Source: Planctomycetota bacterium
GTDB taxonomy: Bacteria > Planctomycetota > UBA1135 > GCA-002686595
Length of the DNA: 17,270 nt
Direction: 5' to 3'
Assembly: GCA_028823185.1 (NCBI GenBank)
Contig: JAPKBY010000009.1
Location: 1-17,270 of the forward strand
The position numbers and the translations under genes are program-made. Positions 7,721 to 15,896 of this stretch are shown here, one piece after another. Numbering within the stretch: position 1 is the stretch's first letter; every line of letters begins with the position of its first letter. The notes below the pieces were generated by a model. The model saw only the letters and a program-made list of their open reading frames with translations, did no database searches and had not been told where the DNA came from.

Positions 7721-10299
7721 CAGGCTTCCTCCTCGCCGCTCTCTTCTGAGCTCTCTGTCGGCGGATCCGCTGCGGGAGCCTCTCCTGTCTCTGGGGCCGC
7801 CTCATTCGCAGCTCCGGCTCCTTCCTCGTCAACAGCGCGCGCAGCGTACTGCTCGAGATCGCTCTCTGAGACGATCTCAAGGCCGACGAGCCGGTCGTCT
7901 GCTTTCAGATTCACCAGCTTCACACCCTGCGTGTTGCGGCCCATTGCGCTCACGCCGCTGACCGGGGTGCGCACTAACATTCCCTTCTCTGAGATATAGA
8001 GCGCGTCATCGCCGTCGCGGCAAAGAACGCTCGAGACGACCGGGCCGTTTCTGCCCTTGGTCTGGATGCTGATCACCCCTTGGTTTCCGCGCCCCTTCAC
8101 CGGGTAGTCCGAGAGCTTGGTGCGTTTGCCGTGACCCTTCTCGCAAGCGACCAAGAGATAAGCCTCCGGATCTGCGACGGCCATCGCGACGACGGTGTCG
8201 TCGCCAACCAGCTTGATGCCACGGACGCCTCTCGAGGTCCTGCCCATCTTCCTTACTGTCTTCTCATCGAAGTGCGCAGCCTTTCCGTTCGCGCTACACA
8301 TCACGATCGTGTCCCCGGGCCGTGTGAGTCCAACGCTCACCACCTCGTCGCCCTCTTCGAGATTGATCGCCCTGATTCCATTCGATCGGGGCCTCGAATA
8401 AGCGTCGAGCGCCGTCTTCTTCACGACGCCTCGTCGGGTCGCAAACAGGATCGACTCTTCTCCACTGAAGCTCGTCACGCGTAAGACCTTTGAGACCTCT
8501 TCGCCCTCTTCAAGGTTGATGAGGTTCGCGAGCGGCCGCCCCTTCGCCGTCCTGCCAGCTTCCGGGAGTTGGTAGACCTTGACCCAATAAGCCTTCCCCT
8601 TGTTAGAGAAGCACAGGAGGTAGTCGTGAGTACCAGCGGCAAAGATCGTCGACAGCACGTCGCCTTCTTTTGCCTCCGAGCCTTTGACTCCCCGACCGCC
8701 GCGCCCTTGAGCGCGATAGGTGTCGATCGGAACTCGCTTGATCCAACCGTCACGACTGACGGTGACGACCATCAGCTCTTCAGCGATCAACTCTTCGATA
8801 TCGAAGCTCCCGTCGATCTCCTCACTTGAGATCTCTGTTCGCCTGTCGTCGCCGAACTTTGTGACCATCTCATCAAGGTCGACCCTGATAATTGCTGACA
8901 CGCGCTCCTCTTTGGAGAGGATGTCTTCGAGGTCTAAGATCTCTGCGACTAAGGCGGCGTGCTCTGCATCTAGTTTCTCGATCTCTAGGCCCGTCAAGCT
9001 GCCGAGACGCATGTCCACGATCGCTTGCGCCTGTCTGCTTGAGAGACTGAAGCGCTCAACCAGCTTGGCTTTAGCCTCATCTCTGTCGCCGCTCGAGCGG
9101 ACGATAGCCACGATCTCGTCGATGTTGCCGACCGCGATCCGCAGCCCGTCAACAATGTGTTTGCGGTCTTCTGCCTTACGCAACAGATAGGCGGTTCTGC
9201 GCCTGATGACTTCGCGTCGGTGAACGAGGTAGCTCTCTAGGAGTCCCTTCAGTGTGAAGGTACGCGGCTGACCTGCGTCAATCGCGAGGTTGATGATGCT
9301 GACCGTTGTCTGCAGCGGTGTGTACTGAAAGAGTTGATTGAGGACGACCTGCGGGTCTTCATTCTTCTTCAACTCGATGACGAGGCGCATGCCCTCTCTG
9401 TCCGACTCATCGCGAACATCTGAGATGCCTGTGATGCGACCGTCGCGAACGACGTCGACGATCTTCTCAATGATCGCGGTCTTACGGACCTGGTAGGGGA
9501 TCTCCGTAAAGATGATCCAGTCCCTTGAACCCTTCTCTTCCACGTGATGGCGCGCGCGCAGCTTGAGGCGGCCGCGTCCAGTTGAATATGCCTGTCCAAT
9601 CCCTGATCGGCCCATGATGATTCCGCCTGTCGGGAAATCAGGACCGGGGACCATGCGGATCAACTCTGAGAGCTCAATCGCAGGGTTCTCGAGGATGGCG
9701 TGCAGCGCTGTCGCGACCTCGCGAAGGTTGTGCGGAGGCAGGCTCGTCGCCATGCCGACTGCGATCCCATCCGAGCCATTGCACAAGAGGTTTGGGAAGC
9801 GCGAAGGCAGCACCGTCGGTTGGGTGCGACTCTCGTCATAGTTCGGCTCATACTCGACCGTGTCCCGGTCGAGGTCTGCCATCAACTCTGTGGCGATTCC
9901 GGCCATCCGAGATTCTGTGTATCGCATCGCCGCGGGCGGGTCGCCGTCGATGGATCCGAAGTTTCCCTGCCCGTCGATGAGCGGGTAGCGCAGAGAGAAA
10001 TCCTGCGCCATTCGGACCAAGGTGGGATAGATCACAGCTTCGCCGTGAGGGTGGTAGTTGCCTGATGTATCGCCCGCGACCTTGGCGCACTTCCTGTACT
10101 TCGCGCGCGGTCCGAGGTTCAGGTCGTTCATTGCCACCAAGATCCGGCGCTGCGAAGGCTTCAGGCCATCCCTAACATCCGGAAGGGCCCGGCTATGGAT
10201 GACGCTCAGCGCATAAGTCAGATATGACTCTTTCATCTCGCGCTCGATCGAACGCGGAGAGATGCGCTCCCCAGTGGTCTCTTTTGATTTCTCAGTCAT
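7720..10299 (-). CDS. gyrA: DNA gyrase subunit A
   Basis: Breakage-reunion subunit of the type IIA topoisomerase that adds negative supercoils; cytoplasmic, works as A2B2 with GyrB, which is not in this window. 859 aa. The active-site tyrosine is Tyr127 in AAMRYTE. YLTYALSVIHSRALPDVRDGLKPSQRRIL opens the winged-helix region. The GyrA-box QGRGGRG (around 545) marks it as GyrA rather than ParC, and the six-bladed C-terminal wrapping domain follows. The last 40 or so residues form an acidic Glu/Ala/Pro tail, as in many GyrA. In the quinolone region the protein reads HPHGEAVIYP, where E. coli has HPHGDSAVYD: the equivalents of Ser83 and Asp87 are Ala88 and Pro92. The start ATG at 10299 overlaps the upstream stop by four bases (ATGA). 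Confidence 0.97.
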   Translation of the reverse strand: MTEKSKETTGERISPRSIEREMKESYLTYALSVIHSRALPDVRDGLKPSQRRILVAMNDLNLGPRAKYRKCAKVAGDTSGNYHPHGEAVIYPTLVRMAQDFSLRYPLIDGQGNFGSIDGDPPAAMRYTESRMAGIATELMADLDRDTVEYEPNYDESRTQPTVLPSRFPNLLCNGSDGIAVGMATSLPPHNLREVATALHAILENPAIELSELIRMVPGPDFPTGGIIMGRSGIGQAYSTGRGRLKLRARHHVEEKGSRDWIIFTEIPYQVRKTAIIEKIVDVVRDGRITGISDVRDESDREGMRLVIELKKNEDPQVVLNQLFQYTPLQTTVSIINLAIDAGQPRTFTLKGLLESYLVHRREVIRRRTAYLLRKAEDRKHIVDGLRIAVGNIDEIVAIVRSSGDRDEAKAKLVERFSLSSRQAQAIVDMRLGSLTGLEIEKLDAEHAALVAEILDLEDILSKEERVSAIIRVDLDEMVTKFGDDRRTEISSEEIDGSFDIEELIAEELMVVTVSRDGWIKRVPIDTYRAQGRGGRGVKGSEAKEGDVLSTIFAAGTHDYLLCFSNKGKAYWVKVYQLPEAGRTAKGRPLANLINLEEGEEVSKVLRVTSFSGEESILFATRRGVVKKTALDAYSRPRSNGIRAINLEEGDEVVSVGLTRPGDTIVMCSANGKAAHFDEKTVRKMGRTSRGVRGIKLVGDDTVVAMAVADPEAYLLVACEKGHGKRTKLSDYPVKGRGNQGVISIQTKGRNGPVVSSVLCRDGDDALYISEKGMLVRTPVSGVSAMGRNTQGVKLVNLKADDRLVGLEIVSESDLEQYAARAVDEEGAGAANEAAPETGEAPAADPPTESSEESGEEEA

Positions 10300-11405
10300 G
10301 CTCGTTCTGCCTTAGTCCTCGCCGCCGTCAATTCTGCGGGCTTGTTCTCTGTCACTTCAGGGGCTGCACAAAGTGCTGGCCGCCCCACCTTTGGAGCCCA
10401 AGCTTCGGAGTTAAATCCGACGCTGCCGTGCTCGCAATACCAACGATGAAAGGCCCTTGTCGGGACGCTCTCAGTAAATGATGTCTCTACAGCGACCCCT
10501 GCCGGTCGCTCACCCCAAATGCGGTCTGGGTCGCCGGCCGGTGCAGCGACTCCAAGGGCAGATGGGTGAATTGAATCTGTCGTCGAGATGAGCTCTAGGG
10601 GGATCTCTTCGTTCTCGCAGAGCTCTGCGATCCCAATAACACCGGCGGGCGTGACGACATGTTCGACGCCGATGGACTCGGTCCCAACCCAGACACGGTC
10701 GGCGGCGCGAGCGGCCTCCCAAAGAGCGGCGTCGAGAACGAGACGAGCGCGGAGACCGAAACGAGCAGCGTCTCTAGCCATGCCGCGGCCTATGAGTTCG
10801 GGATGTCCAACAGGGATGAGGAGTTCTGGTTTGAGCCCCGCCCGGTGAGCAGCGCGGCAGCACTCGACGAGCTCTGGGGTCCAGCCGAGCACGAGGATCG
10901 TCTCGCCGACTCCCATCGGCTTCGTTGCGTGTGGCGCGACTGCACGCGCCTGGGTCGTCCTCGGCCCATCGCTGCGAAGACCACGCTCAAGCGCCTGCGG
11001 GTTCTCGTCATCGCCCGTGTTCATCCAAGCACCCATCTCTTCGATGAGGAGACTTCGCAATGACCCTTGATCTCTGTTCTCGCAGGCGAAGTGGAAGGTC
11101 GCGCGAACCCGATCGATCCATGTCGCCATCACTCCTCGCCATCCATGCTTGCTCTCTAGGGCGCTGAGAGCCTCCTCGAGCATGGGCGCCGCCTCTTTTG
11201 GTTCCCACGTCAAGGGACGGTCAAAGAACCACTCCTGCGCCTTGCTGGCTGTCTGGCGTGACAACTCTGCCGCTGATGTCCCGGTGTCGTTCACGCACTC
11301 AGCGAGGTGCTCTGCCAAGCTTGTTGAGACAGAACTCATCCCATCGACGCTTGTCATGGGGTCAGCTTGGCCGGCTGAGAAGGTGTAAGAGACGCGTGAT
11401 GTCAT
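10296..11405 (-). CDS. Divergent eIF2B-like / ribose-1,5-bisphosphate isomerase-fold protein
   Basis: About 369 aa from ATG 11405 (GGAG 11 bases upstream); an in-frame TTG at 11447 would add 14 residues. The central part resembles the Rossmann-like domain of the eIF2B alpha/MtnA/R15P isomerase family: ETILVLGWTPELVECCRAAHRAGLKPELLIP (about 168-198), then ARLVLDAALWEAARAADRVWVGTESIG (221-246) and TPAGVIGIAELCENEEIPLELIS (253-275). In the family the matching strand usually reads VGAD or GTDAV and binds the sugar phosphate; here it is VGTESI. The N-terminal 140 residues are helical with no recognised domain. The substrate is unknown; a metabolic isomerase and a binding-only homologue are both possible. 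It is co-transcribed with gyrA (ATGA overlap). Confidence 0.75.
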   Translation of the reverse strand: MTSRVSYTFSAGQADPMTSVDGMSSVSTSLAEHLAECVNDTGTSAAELSRQTASKAQEWFFDRPLTWEPKEAAPMLEEALSALESKHGWRGVMATWIDRVRATFHFACENRDQGSLRSLLIEEMGAWMNTGDDENPQALERGLRSDGPRTTQARAVAPHATKPMGVGETILVLGWTPELVECCRAAHRAGLKPELLIPVGHPELIGRGMARDAARFGLRARLVLDAALWEAARAADRVWVGTESIGVEHVVTPAGVIGIAELCENEEIPLELISTTDSIHPSALGVAAPAGDPDRIWGERPAGVAVETSFTESVPTRAFHRWYCEHGSVGFNSEAWAPKVGRPALCAAPEVTENKPAELTAARTKAERA

Positions 11406-11535
11406 CGGGCTAACGACTCCGGAAGAGGGTGGAAGTGAGCAAGCCAAGACGGCTCTGCTCTATGGCCCGTGTTCCCCTCCGAGCCACCCATTATCACCCC
11501 TGCGAGCGGGGCTTACCACTCCAGCCGCCCCTATA
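11406..11535 (-). other. Structured leader between dapF and the eIF2B-like gene
   Basis: This 130-base leader, read on the minus strand, contains a CCCC-7 nt-GGGG hairpin, then GGCTC/GGGCC (one G-U) around 12 nt, in a G-rich context. It does not match any riboswitch, T-box or SRP RNA core I recognise. No T-run is present, so a dapF terminator is not supported. Confidence 0.3.
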
Positions 11536-11540
11536 TTATA
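11535..11540 (-). promoter_or_regulatory. Candidate -10 box overlapping the dapF stop
   Basis: A perfect TATAAT on the minus strand overlaps the dapF stop TAA (11538-11536), 130 bases before the eIF2B-like ATG. No good -35 is seen 16-18 bases upstream. If real, it starts the eIF2B-like, gyrA, yqeY, murJ transcript. Confidence 0.35.
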
Positions 11541-12381
11541 TGTCTCTGCTCTCGGAGCTCAGCGCGCCGACGACCAGGGTGCCCCGATGCTCAACTCCGC
11601 CACTCACGCTGAGCCCGCCTTCGGCCGTCTCTGTCACGGTCAAACGACCAGCTGGCAACGCCAAGCTCAGGGGAAGAGGGAGCCCAAAGGCCGCGCGAAG
11701 GACCGCTGCGGCGGCCGCAGCCCCGGTTCCACAAGCCCCGGTCTCTCCGGCGCCCCGCTCATAGACGCGGAGCTTCCACTCGCCTGACTCCTCTGCCAAA
11801 TAGCCGACATTGACGCCCCCCGGAAAGGATGGATCCACCTGCAGTTCCAGCCCACGAGACGCAAATAACTTTGAATTCACGGTGTCAACAAGGAAGACGC
11901 AATGAGGGTTGCCGACGTCGCCTTTCCAGGCCTCTCGTTCGCCCTCAAGAAGAGCCAGCGAGTCGTCTAGCGCTTCCACTGTGACCGGGCCCAGCTCGGC
12001 CTCGAGCCGCTCAGCACCCCGCTCTGACGTCTCCCCTCGAACCCAGCGAGTGCCCGTATGCGTCTCTATCAGCACCTCTCTTTGGCCGCTCTCTCTCAAG
12101 AGAAGCCACCCCACGCACCTCAAGCCGTTGCCGCAAGCTGCAGCGAGTGAACCATCAGAATTCCAAATCACGAGCCGCGCCATGGCCACCTCGCTCTCCA
12201 TGAGAACGAGCACTCCATCGGGCGCCAAAGCACCCTCTTTTGCGGCGGCTGCACACCACTCCCTCGCCGCTGCACCGTCTGGGCTCCAGCGACCAGAAGT
12301 GGGCTCCGCATGAGCTGAATCAGGGCGAGCGTCAAAGAGGAGGAAGTGGTTTCCTGCCCCCGAGAGCTGCTCAAACTTCAT
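11536..12381 (-). CDS. dapF: Diaminopimelate epimerase
   Basis: Interconverts LL- and meso-diaminopimelate, the last step before lysine and the precursor for peptidoglycan cross-links; cytoplasmic and cofactor-free. 281 aa, normal for the family. Both catalytic cysteines are visible: Cys83 in ACGNGLRCV and Cys217 in ERGAGETGACGTGA, which also carries the substrate-binding Glu-Arg. The N-terminus MKFEQLSGAGNHFLLFD and the motif GNPHCVFLVD (157-166) are typical. It starts two bases after the rnhC stop, so the pair is surely co-transcribed. Together with murJ downstream it gives the cluster a cell-wall flavour. Confidence 0.96.
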   Translation of the reverse strand: MKFEQLSGAGNHFLLFDARPDSAHAEPTSGRWSPDGAAAREWCAAAAKEGALAPDGVLVLMESEVAMARLVIWNSDGSLAAACGNGLRCVGWLLLRESGQREVLIETHTGTRWVRGETSERGAERLEAELGPVTVEALDDSLALLEGEREAWKGDVGNPHCVFLVDTVNSKLFASRGLELQVDPSFPGGVNVGYLAEESGEWKLRVYERGAGETGACGTGAAAAAAVLRAAFGLPLPLSLALPAGRLTVTETAEGGLSVSGGVEHRGTLVVGALSSESRDI

Positions 12382-12383
12382 CT

Positions 12384-13304
12384 CTAGTGCCCGCCGATGC
12401 GCTTGGCGTTTTTGAAGTGCACCTTCGCGATCTCCCCAAGGCGATCCATGCCAAAGCTGCGCACAAATTCGCGCGCTGCGGCATCAACCGGTGCGCCGGC
12501 ACCTTTTCGCATCTTCATTCCCCACTGGCTCGAGAGCTCATCCATCGCGAGTAAAAACTCCTCACGCGCGATGATGCTCGCCGCTGCGACACAGAGCTCT
12601 TCTTCGGCCCGAGGTTTCTGCTCAAGAGAGATCTCTAGGCCTTCAAGGCGTCTCTCCATCAGCTCTTCTTTTGCGAAGCGGTCGATGATGACGTGATCTC
12701 CTTTTTGAACGAGCCCCTTGATCGCTTCGGCGTGCAGGTCGCCGAGCAGCTCATTCAAATTTCCAGAGGCTTTCCACCGCGGGTTGTACTCCGCTGGATC
12801 CAAGCGGACGACGCGGAACTCCAGGCGCTCTCGCAAGTAGGCACCTAAAACCAAGGCCTTCTTGTCATCTAGCGCCTTCGAATCCATGACCCCCGCCTCC
12901 GCCAAACCGAGCGCCTCCTCGGGTGTCATGCGTGCCGCGCAGACAACCAGCGGACCCAAGAAGTCTCCTTTGCCACACTCGTCGCTGCCGACAGTGACGG
13001 TCTCTGGCGCGATGACTCGGGGCTTGGAAGCGCTCTTCTTTGCCTTAGTCTTCCCTTTGACCGCAGAGGCCTCTGGCGCATAGCGCTCAACAAAGACTGC
13101 TGGGTCAGCCCCCTGCACAACCAGCTTGCCTGAGGTGTAGAGGGTCACTACCACACCGTCCCCTTTCGCGCTGAAGCGGGCATAAGGGGTGCTGCGAAAT
13201 TCAAAGCGCCCGGGATCAATGCGGCCTTCGATCAGGGCTGCATGCTCGGGTCGCACCTTATAAACGAGGGTCTCTTGTGCCACGTGAGGATTGTAGCCAG
13301 GCAT
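12384..13304 (-). CDS. rnhC: Ribonuclease HIII
   Basis: Endonuclease that cuts RNA in RNA/DNA hybrids, removing R-loops and primers. 306 aa. The N-terminal 80 residues form the TBP-like substrate-binding domain specific to RNase HIII (FEFRSTPYARFSAKGDGVVVTLYTSGKLVVQG), followed by a Lys-rich linker (84-95) and the catalytic domain. The latter begins at GSDECGKGDFLGPL (Asp108, Glu109), has Asp141 in MDSKAL and a further Asp in VIIDRF. GSDE-GxGDxxGP separates HIII from HII (DEAGRGPLAG). ATG at 13304 has GGGAG 10 bases upstream. It is divergent from the Rieske gene, sharing a 65-base promoter region. Confidence 0.94.
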   Translation of the reverse strand: MPGYNPHVAQETLVYKVRPEHAALIEGRIDPGRFEFRSTPYARFSAKGDGVVVTLYTSGKLVVQGADPAVFVERYAPEASAVKGKTKAKKSASKPRVIAPETVTVGSDECGKGDFLGPLVVCAARMTPEEALGLAEAGVMDSKALDDKKALVLGAYLRERLEFRVVRLDPAEYNPRWKASGNLNELLGDLHAEAIKGLVQKGDHVIIDRFAKEELMERRLEGLEISLEQKPRAEEELCVAAASIIAREEFLLAMDELSSQWGMKMRKGAGAPVDAAAREFVRSFGMDRLGEIAKVHFKNAKRIGGH

Positions 13305-13356
13305 GAGCTTGGAACTCCCAGACCATCTCTCAAGTCTCTTCGCTGTCGCTGTTCGC

Positions 13357-13362
13357 TACAAT
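13357..13362 (+). promoter_or_regulatory. -10 box placed for a leaderless mRNA
   Basis: TACAAT ends 7 bases before the Rieske ATG at 13370, so transcription would begin at or next to the A of the start codon. No Shine-Dalgarno is present. The -35 (GTCTCT, 17-bp spacer) is poor. Confidence 0.45.
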
Positions 13363-13369
13363 ATGAATC

Positions 13370-13714
13370 ATGGGAGGCATCGAAGAGCACGCGACCGGGA
13401 TCCTGCGCACATCCCTTGAGGCCGAGCGCGCCACCCCGATCGAGACCCCTTGGGGCAAGTTTGCGCTGCACCTCGTAGAAGACGAGGTTGTCTGCGTCCA
13501 AGCCTTCTGTCCCCACATGGAGGGGCCCCTCTTTGAAGGTAGCTGCTCTGGTAAACGCCTCGTCTGCCCCTGGCATGGGTGGGTTTATGATCTCACGACC
13601 GGCAAGCGAGTCGATCTCGGTGGTGGGAGCAGAGCGCGCCTAGAAGAGCTCAGCGTCATCGATCACGGGCCCCTGGGCCTGAGCTTGCAGCGACCCGATC
13701 CCCCAAAAATCTAA
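13370..13714 (+). CDS. Rieske [2Fe-2S] ferredoxin-like protein
   Basis: A soluble 114-aa protein holding one Rieske cluster, expected to pass single electrons in the cytoplasm. The cluster ligands are complete: Cys47-Pro-His49, 16 residues, Cys66-Pro-Trp-His69 (CPHMEGPLFEG and CPWHGW). It has no signal peptide, membrane anchor or oxygenase catalytic domain, and none of the extra Cys pair that forms the disulfide of respiratory Rieske proteins; a lone Cys59 lies in the loop. This resembles NirD-like or dioxygenase-type ferredoxins. Its partner is not in the window: the neighbours are rnhC (divergent) and cystathionine beta-synthase (158 bases downstream), so context does not name a pathway. 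Confidence 0.9.
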   Translation: MGGIEEHATGILRTSLEAERATPIETPWGKFALHLVEDEVVCVQAFCPHMEGPLFEGSCSGKRLVCPWHGWVYDLTTGKRVDLGGGSRARLEELSVIDHGPLGLSLQRPDPPKI

Positions 13715-13820
13715 GCCCCTTCTCTCTCCAAACACCCCGCCAACGCGGCTGGATTGTCCCAACTGAGCGCAAGCACGCTAGTTCTTCGGCAGAGAGATTC
13801 GAAAACGACTCCTGCCCGAC

Positions 13821-13826
13821 TAGAAT
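13821..13826 (+). promoter_or_regulatory. Candidate -10 box upstream of cystathionine beta-synthase
   Basis: TAGAAT, 46 bases before the GTG start at 13873, with a weak TTCGAA 17 bases upstream as -35. This implies a separate promoter rather than read-through from the Rieske gene. The remaining 13715-13872 gap shows no gene. Confidence 0.35.
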
Positions 13827-13872
13827 TCGAACCCTTCACTTAGACACCGACGACCCCTTCAGAGCACTTCCC

Positions 13873-15231
13873 GTGGCCAAGATCCTAGACTCCATCCTCG
13901 ACGCTGTCGGCTCCACGCCGATGGTCCGCCTCAACAAGATCGGCCGCGACACCGGCTGTGAGCTCCTCGTTAAGTGTGAATACCTGAACCCTGGCGGCTC
14001 GGTGAAAGATCGCATCGGCAAGCGCATGGTGCTCGAAGCTGCGAAGTCTGGGCGCATCTCTCCTGGCGACACCTTGATCGAGCCGACCAGCGGCAACACA
14101 GGCATCGGCATGGCGATGGCTGCGGCTGTCAACGGTTACCGAATGGTGATCACGATGCCCGAGAAGATGAGTCGCGAGAAGCAGGTCGTGCTCGAAGCCC
14201 TCGGCGCTGAGATCGTCCGCACGCCCACCGAGGCTGCGTGGGATGCCCCCGAGAGCCACATCGGCGTCGCGAAGCAGCTCAAAGAGATCATCCCGAACGC
14301 GCACATCCTCGATCAGTACTCAAACCCTGACAACCCGGACGCGCACACGGACGGAACCGCGCGAGAGATCCTCGAGCAGACGGACGGCCAGCTCGACTAC
14401 ATGGTGATGACCGCAGGCACTGGGGGAACGCTCACTGGGGTCGCGCGCGCGCTCAAGGCTGAGGTCCCGAACGTCAAGATCATCGGTGTCGACCCTCTCG
14501 GTTCCATCCTCGCGGGCCCCGCCGAGATCGGCTCCTACAAGGTCGAAGGCATCGGCTATGACTTCATCCCCGACGTGCTCGAGCGAGGCCTCGTCGATGA
14601 GTGGATCAAGAGCGAGGACGGACCGTCCTTCCGCATGTCACGCCGCCTCATCCGCCAAGAGGGCTTGCTGGTCGGCGGAAGCTCCGGGTCTGCCGTTTGG
14701 GCGGCCAAGGAGATCGCCAAACGCGAAGGCCCCGACAAGCGCATCGTCACGATCCTCCCTGACTCGGTGCGTAACTACATGACCAAGTTCCTCGACGAAG
14801 CTTGGATGAAAGAGAACGGCTTCGCCGAAGCCGGCTGGGAATCTACCGACCTCGGCAGTCTCCTCCTTCGCATGCCGAAGCGGGAGCTCCTCACAGCTCA
14901 GAGCGCGGAGACCCTTGAGGTCGTCGTCGGCCGCATGAAGGACAACGGCATCAGCCAGCTCCCCGTCTTAGACAACGGGCGACTCGTTGGAATCGTCACA
15001 GAGCACGACCTCTTAGGTCGCCTCGTGGAAGGCTGCGCGACGCTCTCAAGCGCCGTCGCAGAGGTCATGTTCCGCAGCGTCAACACCGTCCACCGCGACC
15101 AAGACGCTGGCTGCCTCTTAGCGATCTTCGCGCGTAACGAGATCGGCCTCGTCGTCGATGACAGCGGCACCTTGATCGGCCTCATCACCAAGATGGACCT
15201 CGTCGACACCCTCGCCGCCAAACACGCCTAG
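13873..15231 (+). CDS. cbs: Cystathionine beta-synthase with C-terminal CBS pair
   Basis: PLP enzyme joining homocysteine and serine to cystathionine (transsulfuration), or a close cysteine-synthase relative; cytoplasmic. 452 aa. PLP-binding Lys45 lies in GGSVKDRIGK, the phosphate/carboxylate loop PTSGNTG at 71-77, TAGTGGT at 180-186 and GGSSG at 268-272. ILPDSVRNYMTKFLDEAWM (294-312) is typical of CBS rather than CysK or CysM. Two CBS domains follow: about 335-388 (LRMPKRELLTA, VLDNGRLVGIVTEHDLL) and 395-450 (VAEVMFRSVNTV, VDDSGTLIGLITKMDLV), the adenosyl-ligand regulatory module. No N-terminal haem-binding segment. The start is GTG 13873, which places MAKILDSILDAVGSTPMVRL correctly; Shine-Dalgarno is weak. 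Confidence 0.93.
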   Translation: MAKILDSILDAVGSTPMVRLNKIGRDTGCELLVKCEYLNPGGSVKDRIGKRMVLEAAKSGRISPGDTLIEPTSGNTGIGMAMAAAVNGYRMVITMPEKMSREKQVVLEALGAEIVRTPTEAAWDAPESHIGVAKQLKEIIPNAHILDQYSNPDNPDAHTDGTAREILEQTDGQLDYMVMTAGTGGTLTGVARALKAEVPNVKIIGVDPLGSILAGPAEIGSYKVEGIGYDFIPDVLERGLVDEWIKSEDGPSFRMSRRLIRQEGLLVGGSSGSAVWAAKEIAKREGPDKRIVTILPDSVRNYMTKFLDEAWMKENGFAEAGWESTDLGSLLLRMPKRELLTAQSAETLEVVVGRMKDNGISQLPVLDNGRLVGIVTEHDLLGRLVEGCATLSSAVAEVMFRSVNTVHRDQDAGCLLAIFARNEIGLVVDDSGTLIGLITKMDLVDTLAAKHA

Positions 15232-15314
15232 TTTGCGGTCGCACTAGCGGCCTCGTGGTGAATGATTTGTGATGCCTCTCGGCCCGTGCCTAGTCGCTAT
15301 TCTTCTCTCTCTCC

Positions 15315-15896
15315 ATGAAGACCGCCCTCTCTCTCTCCAGGCTCATCGATGCCTTAAACCGGCGCATCGGCCGGGCTATGGGGTGGGCGACCCTGGCCAT
15401 GGTCCTTATCGGTGCTTTCAACGCCATCGCAAGGACCGTTGAGCGGCGCCTAGGCTTAGAGCTCTCTTCGAACGCCTACCTCGAGGCCCAGTGGTATCTC
15501 TTCAGCCTGGTCTTCCTCCTAGGCGCACCCTATGCGCTGCGAGCCAACGCACACGTCCGGGTTGACGTCCTCTATGGCCAGCACCCTCCGCGCTGGAAAG
15601 CCTGGACTGATCTCCTCGGCTCGCTCCTCTTCTTGATCCCCTTTTGCGTCTTTGCGATCTGGAGCAGCTGGGACTTCGTGGGCAACTCGATCAAAGTGAG
15701 AGAGCTTTCTCCCGACCCTGGCGGCTTACCGCGCTGGCCGCTCAAGCTGGTCGTCCCGATCGCTTTCGGCTTGCTCGGCCTACAAGGACTCTCCGAGGCG
15801 GTGAAGCGCGTCGCCTTCCTCTCTGGCATGAGCGCCGAAGACGTCAACCTAGAAGAGCCCCCTTTTGTTGATCGAGAGATGGAGGAGCTCGCATGA
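15315..15896 (+). CDS. dctQ: TRAP transporter small permease (DctQ family)
   Basis: Small membrane subunit of a tripartite ATP-independent periplasmic transporter, which pairs with the large permease for sodium- or proton-driven uptake of an organic acid. 193 aa with four membrane segments at about 22-41, 58-76, 98-121 and 143-161. The stretch SSNAYLEAQWYLFSLVFLLGAPYALRANAHVRVDVLYG (51-88) is characteristic of the DctQ branch annotated for alpha-keto acid (TakQ) or mannitol/chloroaromatic systems. The specific substrate is therefore a guess. The ATG at 15315 follows a pyrimidine-rich TC run with no Shine-Dalgarno. The 3' end overlaps the large permease gene by four bases (ATGA). Confidence 0.9.
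   Translation: MKTALSLSRLIDALNRRIGRAMGWATLAMVLIGAFNAIARTVERRLGLELSSNAYLEAQWYLFSLVFLLGAPYALRANAHVRVDVLYGQHPPRWKAWTDLLGSLLFLIPFCVFAIWSSWDFVGNSIKVRELSPDPGGLPRWPLKLVVPIAFGLLGLQGLSEAVKRVAFLSGMSAEDVNLEEPPFVDREMEELA

Noticed and set aside
9700..10065. Plus-strand ORF opposite the gyrA start region
   Set aside because: Mirror of the conserved gyrA coding frame, rich in Arg and His as expected for an antisense shadow.
13796..13845. tRNA gene suggested by a TTCGAA T-loop-like sequence
   Set aside because: The T stem does not pair, and no acceptor, D or anticodon arms can be drawn on either strand.
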